The position numbers were made by a program, and so were the translations under genes. The notes under the pieces were generated by a model that did not search any database, had not been told where the DNA came from, and saw nothing but the letters and a program-made list of their open reading frames with translations. Below, piece after piece: positions 25,639 to 32,018 of a stretch of 32,018 nt of DNA. Positions within the stretch are counted from its first letter, which is position 1; each line of letters opens with the position of its first letter. The DNA is from Burkholderiaceae bacterium (GTDB lineage: Bacteria; Pseudomonadota; Gammaproteobacteria; Burkholderiales; Burkholderiaceae_C): assembly GCA_024710165.1 (NCBI GenBank), contig JANJVG010000089.1:1-32018 (forward strand), written 5' to 3'.

Positions 25639-25929
25639 TCAGACCACGGGGCGGTATACCCTTTCCACCCGGCCCGCGATGCGCCAGGCCGAGGCCACGG
25701 TCGCATCCACCCATTCGCCGCTGCCGGTGGCGTCCAGTTCCAGATTCCCTGACATCGGGTTGGTGCGGTAGCGCCGGCAACCCCGCCAGGCGATGCCGCT
25801 GTGGCTCGGTTCTTCCACCAGGTACAAGCCGTCGCGGCCCACGGTGTGGACGTCGTAATTGATCCGCAAAACGTCTGTGGATTCCACAGCTGGCGGGTAG
25901 CTGCAATCCCAGGCTTCCTTGAATGCCAT
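25639..25929 (-). CDS. small conserved-looking protein of unknown function
   Basis: 96 aa, no signal peptide or membrane helix. It reads as a compact beta-rich domain: STDVLRINYDVHTVGRDGLYLVEE, SGIAWRGCRRY, then a polar hinge and RIAGRVERVYRPVV at the end. The G-R-D-G-L-Y-L-V strand pattern loosely recalls the S24/LexA peptidase fold, but neither the Ser nor the Lys of that family is evident, so I do not assign a function. It starts at ATG 25929 with a weak ribosome site. The 259 bp up to the next gene shows nothing definite. Confidence 0.65.
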   Translation of the reverse strand: MAFKEAWDCSYPPAVESTDVLRINYDVHTVGRDGLYLVEEPSHSGIAWRGCRRYRTNPMSGNLELDATGSGEWVDATVASAWRIAGRVERVYRPVV

Positions 25930-26188
25930 GCCCGACAGGCGGGGGGGTCGGCAGCGAATGTGGATGCGGGCATGTTCAAGACTCCTTTGCAGGGTGGCAG
26001 AACGCAGGCAAGTGCGCAGATGCCCGCAGTGTGCCCGGTTTGTACCGGGACTCCAACATCCCCCGTATGCTGGCGGCTTTCACCCGGATTTGCCATCAGG
26101 TACACCTGCGGTGCTGCGGGAGGGGCGTGCAGGTGCTGGCATCCCGTGACCCTCTGGAAAATCCGGGTTCAACAACGAGAGGCTGGCG

Positions 26189-26494
26189 ATGATTGACGGA
26201 CTGGTGGCGGGCAAGCTCTACGGCGTGGCAGAGCAGCGCCTGGACAGGGGCAACAAGCCCTTTGTGGTGTGCAGGGTGCGCGCGGCATCCAGCGACGGGG
26301 AAATGCTGTTTGTAAACGTGATTGCCTTTGAGGAGGACACGGCATCCTTGCTCCTGGGGCTGGCCGACGGGGAGAGCGTGGCCCTCTCCGGCAGCTTGAC
26401 GCCACGGGTCTGGACCGATAAACAGGGCAACACACGGCCCAGCCTGGACATGGTGGCCCACCGTGCACTGACCGCGCACGATGCGCAAAGCTGA
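26189..26494 (+). CDS. short OB-fold single-stranded-DNA-binding-like protein
   Basis: 101 aa. MIDGLVAGKLYGVAEQRLDRGNKPFVVCRVRA then LFVNVIAFEEDTASLLLGLADGESVALSGSLTPRVWTDKQGN follows the strand order of SSB-type OB-folds (the last piece resembles the V.G.L....W.dk.G motif of SSB). It stops at the fold and lacks the acidic C-terminal tip that recruits partners in true SSB, so it is probably an accessory OB-fold protein. GAGAGG 8 nt ahead of ATG 26189 is a good ribosome site. It stands alone. Confidence 0.75.
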   Translation: MIDGLVAGKLYGVAEQRLDRGNKPFVVCRVRAASSDGEMLFVNVIAFEEDTASLLLGLADGESVALSGSLTPRVWTDKQGNTRPSLDMVAHRALTAHDAQS

Positions 26495-26592
26495 TGGCCC
26501 ATGCCCTGCCGCCCCGCGCCGGTGGTGATGTGCAACGGGCAAAAACCCGCGTAAGCCATTGAATCCAAAGCAGTTTGAGGACTTATCCCTGA

Positions 26593-26709
26593 TTTCTGTG
26601 GATAACTTTGTTGAAAACTTTGGGTCAGATGCGTTAAAGCCCTGTCCCATAAGGATCTGGCCAGGATGCACAAGAACCGGGCAGTCCATCACACTTCATA
26701 TAAATCAAC
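26593..26709 (+). repeat. DnaA-box-containing intergenic element, copy 2
   Basis: TGTGGATAA at 26597-26605 is a perfect DnaA box on the opposite strand. The 19-mer TTTCTGTGGATAACTTTGT, then GAAAAC, CACAAGAAC (26669-26677) and ATATAAATCAAC (26698-26709) match copy 1 at 18506-18620, in the same orientation. It sits in the 447-bp gap between the OB-fold gene and chrA. The rest of that gap (26710-26941) is AT-rich at first and may carry the chrA promoter, but I see no clear hexamers. Confidence 0.65.
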
Positions 26710-26941
26710 GACTTATGATTTTTCTTCCCTCGATGCCAGGGGAAATCGCTTTCCTGAATCAGGCTGTGGTGCAACATAAATTTTGTGCATAAGTGACCTT
26801 CGAATGATTTTTTCTGCCGTTTTGTGCTAGCCCGACACATTGCGCTGGCATCATGCATGCCGCGTCCCAACGGTAGCTCACGCCGCGCCCTGCCGTTGCA
26901 GCCCCTCTTTCACAACTTCCACCCGTTTGCAGCCACCTGCC

Positions 26942-28141
26942 ATGCACCACGCCACCCGGAAAGACCAGCACCCCTGGGCCGTTTTTCTGATTTTTCTCCG
27001 GCTGGGCCTGACCTCGTTTGGTGGACCCATCGCCCACCTGGGCTATTTCCGCGAAGAATTCGTGGTGCGGCGCCAGTGGCTGACCGAGCGCAGCTATGCC
27101 GATCTGGTGGCCCTGTGCCAGTTTCTGCCAGGCCCTGCCAGCAGCCAGGTCGGTATCGCACTGGGGCTGTCCCGATCAGGGTATTTGGGGGCACTGGCCG
27201 CATGGGCCGGCTTTACGCTGCCCTCGGCGATTGCCCTCATTCTGCTGGCACTGGGCCTGGCCCACGGCGGGGGCGCCATGCCGCAGGGAGTGCTGCACGG
27301 ACTGAAGGTGGTGGCGGTGGCGGTGGTGGCCCAGGCCGTCTGGGGCATGGCCCGCACGATCTGCACCGATGTACCGCGCACCACCCTCATGGTGCTCGCT
27401 GCCTGCGGAGCTCTGTGGCTTCCTGCGGCCGGGGGGCAGATGGGCGTGATTGTGCTGGCTGCACTGGTCGGTGTCTGGCTGTTCAGGGCGCCACAGGGTG
27501 CTACGCACCAGCCCTTGCCCCTCAGGATTCGGAACCGTGCCGGTGCGCTGTGGCTGGCGCTTTTTGCGGCCCTGCTGCTGGGGTTGCCACTGCTGGAAAG
27601 TGCTTTTCCCGGCCCGCTGCTGTCGATGGTGGACGCGTTTTACCGCGCCGGTTCCCTGGTTTTTGGCGGCGGACATGTCGTGCTGCCGCTGCTGCAGGCC
27701 CAGGTGGTGCCATCGGGCTGGGTGGGCAATGACGTCTTTCTGGCGGGCTACGGTGCCGCACAGGCCTTTCCGGGACCCCTGTTTACGTTTGCGGCGTTTC
27801 TAGGGGCCTCGATGAACGGTGCGCCCTCGGGATGGGCAGGCGGCGCAATCGCTTTGCTGGCCATTTTTGCGCCGTCCTTCCTGCTGGTGGCAGGGGCCTT
27901 GCCCTTTTGGGAGCAGCTTCGGCAGAACACCCGGGCACAGGCTGCGCTGTCGGGCGTCAACGCGGGCGTGGTGGGCCTGCTGTTGGCTGCGCTCTACCAG
28001 CCCGTGTGGACCAGCGCCATCCATGCACCGCAGGATTTTGGCCTGGCCCTGCTTGCCTTTCTCGCACTGATGTTCTGGAAGCTGCCTCCCTGGCTGGTCG
28101 TGGCGGGCAGCGCCCTGGCGGGTGGCATGCTGGTGGCATGA
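26942..28141 (+). CDS. chrA: chromate transporter ChrA (long, two CHR domains)
   Basis: 399 aa, about ten to twelve membrane segments. The first CHR half has FLRLGLTSFGGPIAHLGYFREEFV and ALCQFLPGPASSQVGIALG. The second has AGSLVFGGGHVVLPLLQAQVV and FLAGYGAAQAFPGPLFTFAAFLG, repeating the FGG...PGP motifs. By family it exports chromate (often a chromate/sulfate antiporter). ATG 26942 is preferred, since the 34 extra upstream codons carry no recognisable segment. No chrB or other resistance gene is adjacent. A link to sulfate chemistry rather than resistance is possible. Confidence 0.93.
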   Translation: MHHATRKDQHPWAVFLIFLRLGLTSFGGPIAHLGYFREEFVVRRQWLTERSYADLVALCQFLPGPASSQVGIALGLSRSGYLGALAAWAGFTLPSAIALILLALGLAHGGGAMPQGVLHGLKVVAVAVVAQAVWGMARTICTDVPRTTLMVLAACGALWLPAAGGQMGVIVLAALVGVWLFRAPQGATHQPLPLRIRNRAGALWLALFAALLLGLPLLESAFPGPLLSMVDAFYRAGSLVFGGGHVVLPLLQAQVVPSGWVGNDVFLAGYGAAQAFPGPLFTFAAFLGASMNGAPSGWAGGAIALLAIFAPSFLLVAGALPFWEQLRQNTRAQAALSGVNAGVVGLLLAALYQPVWTSAIHAPQDFGLALLAFLALMFWKLPPWLVVAGSALAGGMLVA

Positions 28142-28172
28142 ATCGGAAGTTCGCCAAAAAAGTAAAGATTGA

Positions 28173-28197
28173 AGATACCGTTGTTCTGACGGTATCT
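28173..28197 (+). terminator. 9-bp hairpin after chrA
   Basis: AGATACCGT/ACGGTATCT (28173-28181 and 28189-28197) is a perfect stem with a 7-nt loop, 31 nt beyond the chrA stop. There is no T run after it. It could be a 3'-end protecting structure or an operator-like dyad. Confidence 0.4.
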
Positions 28198-28230
28198 CAA
28201 GCGATGGCTTGATTGTGCCTGAGACAACAA

Positions 28231-28263
28231 AAAACCCGCAATGCTAGGAAGCACGCGGGTTTT
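28231..28263. terminator. bidirectional terminator between chrA and tRNA-Arg
   Basis: AAAACCCGC/GCGGGTTTT (28231-28239 and 28255-28263) with an inner TGCT/AGCA step. T runs are present on both strands, so it ends tRNA transcription on the minus strand and chrA on the plus. Confidence 0.88.
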
Positions 28264-28296
28264 AGAGATGTTTTGACACTGCCTGCGAGTCTGTTT

Positions 28297-28373
28297 TGGC
28301 CTGCCCGGAGGGACTCGAACCCCCGACCTATAGCTTAGAAGGCTATTGCTCTATCCAGTTGAGCTACGGGCAG
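28297..28373 (-). tRNA. tRNA-Arg (anticodon UCU)
   Basis: 77 nt including an encoded CCA (complement of 28297-28299). The acceptor stem CTGCCCG/CGGGCAG pairs perfectly. The D stem is GCTC/GAGC, the anticodon stem ATAGC/GCTAT with loop CTTCTAA gives anticodon TCT (complement of 28337-28339), and the T arm GGGGG/CCCTC has one G-T pair around TTCGAGT. It reads AGA codons (and AGG by wobble), which are rare in this GC-rich genome. No integrase flanks it. Confidence 0.96.
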
Positions 28374-28473
28374 CCGGCGCATCGGTGCTGGCTTGGCAGC
28401 GGCGGGGCCGCTGGGCCGGTGTCGCGATGGCGAAGCCCGCCATCATACCTGCCCGCAACTCCGTAGCGGGCCG

Positions 28474-30237
28474 TTACGGAAGGTCTTCAAACACCAGGCT
28501 GGGCGTGGCCATGACGCGGGCCGTGTCTTGCAGCCGGTCGATGAGGCGGTGGGTGACGTAGCTGTAGGGCGTGTCGGGCTCCAGTACGGCCACGGCCAGG
28601 GGGGCCAGGGTCTGGTTCAGAGGCACGTAGTAGCTACCTGCAGGCGCATCAATGGCGCTGCGCAGCAGGCCCATGGGGCGGAGGGGGCCGCCAGGGGGAG
28701 GAGCCTGGTAGGTGTCGGCCAGGAGGGGTGCAGTTTCGGCCACGCGCAGCACTTGCAGGCCCAGCATGCGTAAGCGCTCCACGGCGGTGCCGGCCTCGGG
28801 GGCCAGCCAGTAGCCGCAGGGGCGTGCGCGCTGGGTGAGGGGGCGCAGTGTGAGGGAGGATTTCCAGTCCACACGCAGTAGCTTGTCGGCGCCGGTTTCG
28901 GGGTCGAGCAGGGTGATTTCGCGTTGCTCGGGGTTCTGGCCTGCATGGGTGACGATGGTGTCGCGGCAGGCCTGGGCGATGGTTTCGCGGGCGATGAAGG
29001 AGCGAACCTGTTCCAGGCTGCTGGCGCGCTCGGCGGTGCTGCGCAGGGCGCTGCTGATGGCGGTGACGTGGGTGTGCACGCGCCGCTGCAGGTGGGCGCG
29101 GCCAAGGTCGGCGCCTCGGGTGTGCACTTCCAGGCTGACGATGTTTTTGAGGCCATGCACGTTGCGGCTGGCGTCCGGCTGCTCGCTGCCCATGCGCAGG
29201 GCCCGGTCGTCGGGGCGGTCGGACGTGGTGTGGTACCAATCAGTGCTCAGGCCCTGGGTTTTCAGTGCGCGGACCATGGGCTCCTGGTACCACTCGCGTG
29301 CGGATTTGGTCAGAAATTCGTGCAGGTTGGCTGTGGTGGCGTATTGCAGCAGGGCATCGTGGCGGGCAAGGCCCTGGAACTTTGGCAGCAGGGCGCCGCT
29401 GGCGGGGTATTCGTGTGCGTCCAGTACCAGAATGGGGCGGTAGTCGCGGGTGAGCGCGGCAATGGCGCGGGCTTCAGGGGTTTCCAGCAGCAAGTGGTCG
29501 TTTGGCAGGTCTATCCCGTTGGCCGTGGTGCGGGTGCCTGTTTCGGCGCCATCGGGGTTGGCGCGCGGTACGATGATGACGTTGATGCGGTCCAGCAGGG
29601 GCTCGAGCAGTCCGTTGGCCAGTTCTTCGGCCACCACTAGCAGGGCTTCGCCGCCGGCGGGTTCGTCGCCCCGCTGCTGGGCCATCAGCAGCACGGTGGG
29701 GCGCTTGCTGACCAGCAGGGTTTCGGGGTCTGTGTCGCGGGCGCGGGTGAGCACCAGCGCGGGGATGGGGGTGCCGCGCTGCGACAGCCCGATCTGCAAC
29801 ACCCGGGCCACGGTGCCCTTGGTCGATGGGGCCTGTGCGATCCGGGCCAGCCATTGTTCGAGTTCAGTGTGGGTGGTGAAGGCGCGTCGGTTGTCTGCCA
29901 GGCCCGGGGTGTGATAACGGTTGCCGGGCTCGGGGAAGCGCGCCGCCACAGCCTCGCCGTAGGGTGTTTCTGCCGGCACACTGGCGGGCGGAGTGATTGC
30001 CGTGGGCTGCTCTATGGGTACCGGGCCGGGTGCGGGTGCCGGCAGCGGCGCCGTGGCTTCAGCCGGGGGGAGGACCTGGGGCGTGACCACGCCACGCTGG
30101 GGCTGCGGAACCGGGGCGGGCGCGGCGGTTGTCCGCGGTGGCCATGGGGGCAGGGGAGTGGTGCTGCAGGCCGTCAGCATGGCCGCTGTCAGCACGGCGG
30201 GATAGGCCCAGCCGCGGTGGAGATGCACGGTTGGCAT
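28474..30237 (-). CDS. M14-like carboxypeptidase-family lipoprotein with altered zinc site
   Basis: 587 aa. A lipoprotein signal (PAVLTAAMLTAC, lipid Cys24) is followed by a Pro/Ala-rich linker to about residue 90, then an M14 metallopeptidase domain and a C-terminal extension. M14 landmarks are MAQQRGDEPAGGEALL (the HxxE position, here Arg189 and Glu192), VPRANPDGAETGTR, NGIDLPNDHLLL (family NGxDLNRDH), DAHEYP (His275) and NIVSLEVHTRG near the general-base Glu. The first zinc His and the Asn-Arg pair are therefore replaced. The N-terminus predicts outer-membrane or periplasmic anchoring. ATG 30237 gives a normal-length signal; another at 30276 would add 13 residues. Confidence 0.8.
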   Translation of the reverse strand: MPTVHLHRGWAYPAVLTAAMLTACSTTPLPPWPPRTTAAPAPVPQPQRGVVTPQVLPPAEATAPLPAPAPGPVPIEQPTAITPPASVPAETPYGEAVAARFPEPGNRYHTPGLADNRRAFTTHTELEQWLARIAQAPSTKGTVARVLQIGLSQRGTPIPALVLTRARDTDPETLLVSKRPTVLLMAQQRGDEPAGGEALLVVAEELANGLLEPLLDRINVIIVPRANPDGAETGTRTTANGIDLPNDHLLLETPEARAIAALTRDYRPILVLDAHEYPASGALLPKFQGLARHDALLQYATTANLHEFLTKSAREWYQEPMVRALKTQGLSTDWYHTTSDRPDDRALRMGSEQPDASRNVHGLKNIVSLEVHTRGADLGRAHLQRRVHTHVTAISSALRSTAERASSLEQVRSFIARETIAQACRDTIVTHAGQNPEQREITLLDPETGADKLLRVDWKSSLTLRPLTQRARPCGYWLAPEAGTAVERLRMLGLQVLRVAETAPLLADTYQAPPPGGPLRPMGLLRSAIDAPAGSYYVPLNQTLAPLAVAVLEPDTPYSYVTHRLIDRLQDTARVMATPSLVFEDLP

Positions 30238-30455
30238 GCGCGAAGGGGGCAGTGTGGGGCCGGATGGGTGGTGCATGGTCGTGGGGCTTTCAGCGCTGGC
30301 GCGCTATCAAACAGTGCCGGCCAGTGCAGTGCGCGATGTTACCGGCAGCACCGGGCGGTGCATGTCAGCCAACAGCCTGTGCGCAGGGCTCTGCCGTGGC
30401 CGTTGTTGTGGCACGAAACAGCACGGCTCCGCTCAGGCATCCTGGGCGGTAAAAT

Positions 30456-30515
30456 GCTATTAAAATAATAGCTATTAGCCCTTGATGGTATGGGGCTAGA
30501 GCCTGATTTTTCTTG
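30456..30515 (+). repeat. Comamonadaceae-type dispersed repeat, copy C
   Basis: It starts GCTATTAAAATAATAGCTAT, then has 17 nt and GGGCTAGAGCC, matching copies A and B. TAGCCC and GGGCTA within it form a hairpin. It occupies the 347-bp gap between the M14-like gene and rhlE; the rest of the gap (30238-30455) shows nothing else I can name. Confidence 0.78.
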
Positions 30516-30541
30516 AAAATACTGCCACTGGGTGTTCCGAG

Positions 30542-30575
30542 GGCACAGGCAGGGCATGGGCTCCCTGCCTGTGCC
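30542..30575. terminator. 13-bp hairpin downstream of the helicase gene
   Basis: GGCACAGGCAGGG/CCCTGCCTGTGCC (30542-30554 and 30563-30575) is a perfect stem with an 8-nt loop, 9 nt beyond the stop of the minus-strand helicase. It has no T run on either side, so it may terminate with help or protect the 3' end. Confidence 0.6.
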
Positions 30576-30584
30576 TTTCCTGGG

Positions 30585-32018
30585 TCAACGGTTGAAAGAA
30601 CCGCTGCGCGAGCCGCCACCACTGCGGCCACCGCCGTATCCGCCGCCACTGCTGCGGCCACTGCCGCCGCCATAGCCGCCCCCGCCGCCGCCGCGTGGGC
30701 CACCGCCCCGGCGGCCGCGCTCGGTCATGCTGTCCACGCTGGTACGCATGGGGTCGGGCTGGCCGCCGCCCGAGTTGCGGTGCGATGGCATGCTGTGCCC
30801 GCCGTGGGTGCCCAGGTGGGCGTTGTCGCGTGGCGGCTGGTCTTCCAGCCGGTGGCGCGCCGGTGCCGGGCCGCGCGGGGCGCCGCCCGGGCCTTGTGCA
30901 TTGCGGGGAGCGGGTGCGTTGCGCGGGGCGTTGCGGCCACCACCGGCACTGCTGCCCCGGGATGCGTTACCGCCGCCGCTGCGAGCGCCATTGCCGCCGC
31001 CAGCGCCACTGCCACCGGAGCGGCCGCCACGGTCGCCCTGACCGCCGGCCTTGCTGGCGCGCATGCGCTCCATCATTTCGCTGCGGGCAGCCTTGGCGGC
31101 AGCCTGCATCACGTCGCGACTGGGGGGCTTGCCGGCCCCGCCCCAGATGGTCTGGCGGCCCATGGCAATGGGTTCGGCTTTTTCACCTTCGTCGGGGCCA
31201 AAGCCATCGATGACCTGCACCGGGATCTGCTGCTTGGTGAAGCGCTCGATTTCCATCATGAAGCCTTCTTCGTCCATGCAGACCAAGCTGACGGCTTCGC
31301 CGCTGGCGCCCGCGCGGCCGGTGCGGCCGATGCGGTGTACGTAGTCTTCGGGCACGTTCGGGATTTCGTAGTTGACGACGTGGGGCAGGTCGTCAATGTC
31401 GATGCCGCGCGCGGCGATGTCGGTGGCCACAAGGGCGCGGATGTCGCCGCTCTTGAAGCCGGCCAGGGCCTGGGTGCGGGCGCTCTGGCTCTTGTTGCCG
31501 TGCAGCGCCATGGCGTTGATGCCGTTCTTGGTGAGGAATTCGGCCACGTTGTTGGCGCCGAACTTGGTGCGCGTGAACACCAGCACCTGGCTCCAGTTGT
31601 GCTGCTGGATGATGTGCACCAGCACCTGTTTCTTCTTGCTGCGGCCCACGGGGTGGATGACCTGCGAGATGCGCTGCACCGTGGTGTTGCGCGGCGTCAC
31701 CTGGATGCTTTGCGGGTTCTTCAGCAGCGTGGCGGCCAGTTCGCGGATTTCGTCGCTGAAGGTGGCCGAGAACAGCAGGCTCTGCTTGTCCTTGGGCACC
31801 AGGGCCAGAATCTTCTTCACGTCGTGGATGAAGCCCATGTCGAGCATGCGGTCGGCTTCGTCGAGCACCAGCATCTGCACGGTGGACAGGTCGAGAAAGC
31901 CCTGCTGCTGCAGGTCGAGCAGGCGGCCGGGGGTGGCCACCAGAATGTCCACGCCGCGCTTGATGCGGTCGATCTGGGGGTTCATGCCCACGCCGCCAAA
32001 CACCACGGTGGAGTTCAG
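30585..32018 (-). CDS. rhlE: DEAD-box RNA helicase (RhlE type), N-terminal part outside the window
   Basis: 477 codons to the window edge, incomplete at the 5' end. It enters at [11 protein letters not shown], followed by ATPGRLLDL (motif Ib), [13 protein letters not shown] (motif II), [10 protein letters not shown] (III), [18 protein letters not shown] (IV), [15 protein letters not shown] (V) and [12 protein letters not shown] (VI). The last 190 residues are a low-complexity tail rich in Gly, Arg, Ser and Asn, with repeated GGG-R and GGGYGGG runs, typical of RNA-binding RGG-like tails. It unwinds RNA duplexes, for example in ribosome assembly or mRNA decay. The missing upstream part should contain the Q motif and Walker A. 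Confidence 0.93.
   Translation of the reverse strand: MNSTVVFGGVGMNPQIDRIKRGVDILVATPGRLLDLQQQGFLDLSTVQMLVLDEADRMLDMGFIHDVKKILALVPKDKQSLLFSATFSDEIRELAATLLKNPQSIQVTPRNTTVQRISQVIHPVGRSKKKQVLVHIIQQHNWSQVLVFTRTKFGANNVAEFLTKNGINAMALHGNKSQSARTQALAGFKSGDIRALVATDIAARGIDIDDLPHVVNYEIPNVPEDYVHRIGRTGRAGASGEAVSLVCMDEEGFMMEIERFTKQQIPVQVIDGFGPDEGEKAEPIAMGRQTIWGGAGKPPSRDVMQAAAKAARSEMMERMRASKAGGQGDRGGRSGGSGAGGGNGARSGGGNASRGSSAGGGRNAPRNAPAPRNAQGPGGAPRGPAPARHRLEDQPPRDNAHLGTHGGHSMPSHRNSGGGQPDPMRTSVDSMTERGRRGGGPRGGGGGGYGGGSGRSSGGGYGGGRSGGGSRSGSFNR

Noticed and set aside
28297-28373. tRNA-Arg(UCU) as the attachment site of a genomic island
   Set aside because: There is no integrase or direct repeat of the tRNA 3' end within the window; neighbouring genes look native.
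30600-30970. Repetitive GGG/CCGCC-type DNA as a CRISPR or tandem repeat
   Set aside because: It is the coding sequence of the Gly/Arg-rich tail of the helicase; units are irregular and there are no spacers.

Overview
The window reads as a chromosomal segment of a high-GC betaproteobacterium of the family Comamonadaceae (Acidovorax-like). This rests on protein flavour, on the Burkholderiales-type gene orders lptG-lptF/pepA-holC and exbB-exbD-lpxK-trm112-kdsB-adk, and on an interspersed roughly 55-bp repeat that I recognise from this family. I see no integrase, transposase, phage structural gene or CRISPR array. Most of the window is core housekeeping DNA with small accessory stretches between operons.

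Layout. 1-992: the tail of an alpha/beta hydrolase, then a hotdog thioesterase fused to a GNAT acetyltransferase. 1180-5004, all minus strand: an exported metallo-beta-lactamase-fold hydrolase, a PLP aminotransferase, a CysB-type regulator and a CbiX/SirB-like chelatase. 5017-7214 (minus): lptG and lptF, the permease pair of the LPS exporter. 7238-9607 (plus): pepA, holC and an unknown partner of holC, divergent from lptF with only 23 bp between start codons. 9738-10865: a branched-chain amino-acid binding protein. 11098-13326 (minus): a D-2-hydroxyacid dehydrogenase, a small unknown gene and lexA. 13409-14383: an asparaginase that shares a 82-bp intergenic region with lexA, which holds two LexA-box-like sites. 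14453-18391 (minus): exbB-exbD-lpxK-trm112-kdsB-adk, an envelope operon. 18742-20743: xseA and sodB. 20957-21460 (minus): an exported DUF192 protein. 21828-25550: two unrelated isocitrate dehydrogenases in tandem. 25639-26494: a small unknown gene and a short OB-fold (SSB-like) gene. 26942-28141: chrA. 28297-28373 (minus): tRNA-Arg(UCU). 28474-30237 (minus): an M14-like lipoprotein. 30585-end (minus): a RhlE-type RNA helicase cut by the window edge.

How the genes work together. LPS biogenesis recurs: KdsB activates KDO, LpxK phosphorylates lipid A, and LptF/LptG move finished LPS. The cbiX-cysB neighbourhood points to sulfur assimilation, because siroheme is the cofactor of sulfite reductase. 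LexA, XseA, HolC and the OB-fold protein belong to DNA replication and repair.

The least routine signals are non-coding or architectural: three intergenic copies of the dispersed repeat plus an apparent copy built in frame into xseA; two copies of an intergenic element carrying DnaA-box matches; the tandem LexA-like boxes; a terminator-like hairpin inside a 29-codon leader ORF just before the first icd; and an M14-family protein that seems to lack its first zinc ligand. I found no clearly new multi-gene system.
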